Shown one piece after another: positions 62,220-64,000 of a stretch of 64,000 bases of DNA. The position numbers and the translations under genes were made by a program. Source of the stretch: Polytrichum commune (lineage: Eukaryota; Streptophyta; Polytrichopsida; Polytrichales; Polytrichaceae); the NCBI GenBank assembly GCA_950295325.1, contig OX485805.1, positions 16,357,501 through 16,421,500 on the forward strand, read 5' to 3'. Below the pieces are notes generated by a model. It ran no database searches. It saw only the letters and a program-made list of their open reading frames with translations, and was not told the DNA's origin. Position 1 is the stretch's first letter; each line of letters starts with the position of its first letter.

Positions 62220-62520
62220 TGTCCGGAGAGTTTTGGGCATAATCGGTCAAAATCCTAGTACATAATATTCTCTAGTATGAATGTGGGGAATATTCTGTGG
62301 AGTACTGCCAGTCTCACATAACGTTGTTATGCATCTGAACAATGTCATGTGGTTTCAAGTCCAACTGGTTACATATTTGTAATCTTCAATTTTTCTTTAT
62401 AAAATGTGAGGTGTATTGCATTGGCTCCTCTCCAATGATAAGTCATTTTCTTGAACTTCAACCAATCATTTCTCAAACTCAACCAATTCGTCTATAACTA
62501 CATTGTTTTGTCCAATTAGT
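62220..62520 (+). repeat. dispersed repeat family A, copy A6, interrupted by a small MITE
   Basis: Reads GTCCGGAGAGTTTTGGGCAT, AATCGGTCAAAATCCTAG, then an 89-bp insertion (62261-62349), then GGTTTCAAGTCCAACTGGTT, TGTGAGGTGTATTGC, CTTGAACTTCAACCAATCAT and TCAAACTCAACCAATTCGTC, followed by TATAACTA. The insertion point is unbroken in copies A2 and A4. Confidence 0.65.
62261..62349 (-). mobile_element. small MITE F, copy inside repeat A6
   Basis: Its reverse complement starts CATGACATTGTTCAGATGC and continues ACAACGTTATGTGAGACTGG, matching the copy at 63479-63573 from end to end. Divergence between the two is moderate. The flanking 2 bp (TA left, TG right) could be an eroded TA target duplication. 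Confidence 0.6.
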
Positions 62521-63478
62521 GTGGGTGGGAAAATTCATGTGTGTTGGAAATTAGTGTGGTCCACATTAATTTATTGGTACTTGCCTTGGTAAGCATCATT
62601 TTGGATGATTTTTTTGCTACCATCTCAAACACTTCATCCGTGTACGTTAGGGTTCTTTGTGCTACGCGATTGGACAAAAATTAGGTTTGAGCACAATTTT
62701 GAGCAGACAATGTAATGTACATCTTTTCTTTGTTGCCAAGCTTAATGGAGGAGGAGGAACCGCTTTACATTGACATAATTAAGTAGGTATCTATCTTTAG
62801 TGTTATACATGTTGTCTTGCAACTCATATATATAGTTAGGTTGCACTTGTAATTTTTGTCTTTGATAGATAAGAAGGCTAATTATTGGGTTTTGCGCTGA
62901 GATGTTCTGAGTTACTAGATTTCAGTTATCAATATTGTTCATCTTTGAATTTTCGGCATACCCTGCCAATGCACATGTTCGATTGACAATAGTTGCAAAA
63001 TACAATTGGACGAAGATTTAAATCCTCATCCAAAGATACAAACGAAAAAACCCACACTGATTTTTCACACTGAAAATTACATTGGACCACTTTAAAATAT
63101 AATCTCAAAATAATGTGCGTAATTGGGAATTAGTGTGGCTCACGCTAATTAGACAAAACAAATGTAGTGGTCGGTTCTTCCCGTTCATTGGGTTATTAAT
63201 GCCATTATTGTTTATTGTGTGAATAACATTTGTGGCGGTGACCATGGACTTTAAAATAATGCCATGCCCGCCCATGATGGCCGCCTCCATATCATTTCCA
63301 GGCCTGCTCCCCCCCCACCCCAGCTCGCAGAGTCTTTTGTAACCAAAGACAAAATCATGTAGTCATACGCATGCAGTTCAATGATCACCACCTTCAAAGG
63401 CTGGGGTTACAAAATATGGTCACATATTTTTATGTTTCACAGGATCAAACCAATGTAACTACCGACACATTTTGCTGT
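62521..63478. other. intergenic DNA, nothing coding
   Basis: AT-rich. A small piece of repeat A (GTCGGTTCTTCCCGTTCATTGGG) is at about 63171-63193. A C run lies near 63310. No gene recognised. Confidence 0.4.
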
Positions 63479-63573
63479 CATAACATTATTCAGATCCAAA
63501 ACAATGTTCTGTGGGACTGACAATATTCCATGGAATATTTTTCATATTCAGACTGAATCTGAATAATGTTATG
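63479..63573 (+). mobile_element. small MITE F, 95 bp with perfect 17-bp terminal inverted repeats
   Basis: Both ends read CATAACATTATTCAGAT inwards. Body blocks AACAATGTTCTGTGGGACTG and ACAATATTCCATGGAATATT match copy 62261-62349. A solitary terminus with the same 17 bp is at 39208-39224. The family is too short to encode anything. Confidence 0.75.
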
Positions 63574-63844
63574 GTAGGAACAATTGCGTCACAAATGAAT
63601 TCTATGCAGATCTTTTGTTTGTGAAAATATACTAGACATCTGACGTATTTAGGAGGGATTCACCTATCAGATCTGACCGTTGGATCAGATTGGGAGTTGT
63701 GTCATCCGTTAACCAATTGTAAATCACAAAGAATGGCATGTCAAGTTATAGAAGTGGAGTGGAAATGGATAGGGTGTAGGAGGTCAAAGTGAAGATTATT
63801 AGTGTCTCGGAGTGGTCACATTTTGCATAGATCCTCCCAATTTG

Positions 63845-64000
63845 TATGTTCCCTCACTTATTCCAAATAAGAGAGATGTCATGTTCCACGTGAACTTTGC
63901 CGTGACATTAAGACATAAGTCATTGTTTTTATGAACAATCACAACATGTTTATTTCCAACCCTTGGCTGTATTATTCTCTTACCTAGGATAAATGGTAAG
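63845..64000 (+). repeat. dispersed repeat family I, copy 2 (cut by the window end)
   Basis: Matches 46100-46225: GAGATGTCATGTTCCACG, then CATTGTTTTTATGAA, then CCCTTGGCTGTATTATTCTCTT, then CTAGGATAAA. It continues beyond the window. Confidence 0.55.

Overview
The window is nuclear DNA of a land plant. Its genes have many short GT-AG introns, and all three recognisable products are plant families: a patatin-like phospholipase, a class I SAM methyltransferase and an ERECTA-type leucine-rich-repeat receptor kinase. The long AT-rich gene-free stretches are full of short transposon remnants. I cannot name the species. The kinase motifs suggest a non-seed plant (moss, liverwort or lycophyte) to me, but that is an impression only.

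Layout. 1-7287: gene-poor DNA with scattered repeats, ending in the upstream region of gene 1. 7288-11825 (+): patatin-like phospholipase, 8 coding exons, 663 aa. 11826-17300: repeats, including an inverted-repeat-bounded unit of about 1.95 kb and possible LTR debris. 17422-20474 (+): methyltransferase, 2 exons, 261 aa, with a large repeat-filled intron. 20475-21705: a gap between convergent genes that holds a tandem duplication of the methyltransferase 3' flank. 21706-30667 (-): ERECTA-family receptor kinase, 27 coding exons, 987 aa, apparently intact. 30668-64000: about 33 kb in which I find no convincing gene, only a dense mosaic of small dispersed repeats, MITEs, an eroded pogo-like element, a possible LTR/PBS remnant, a 43-bp minisatellite and one strong foldback.

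The three genes are not an operon or an evident pathway. The kinase would perceive secreted peptides at the plasma membrane, the phospholipase would release fatty acids from membrane lipids, and the methyltransferase is of unknown substrate. All three gene models were assembled by hand: reading phase closes across every junction and the lengths fit their families. One acceptor, in the kinase transmembrane exon, was chosen by reading frame.

No wholly new coding system was found. The best second looks are: a Tyr/Pro-rich tail on the phospholipase; an 11-unit minisatellite that looks amplified from inside a dispersed element; a Tourist-like MITE carrying a TA-flanked MITE, next to an empty paralogous copy; a pogo-like element with an internal duplication; an inverted pair of 300-bp repeats; and a foldback with arms of about 55 bp.
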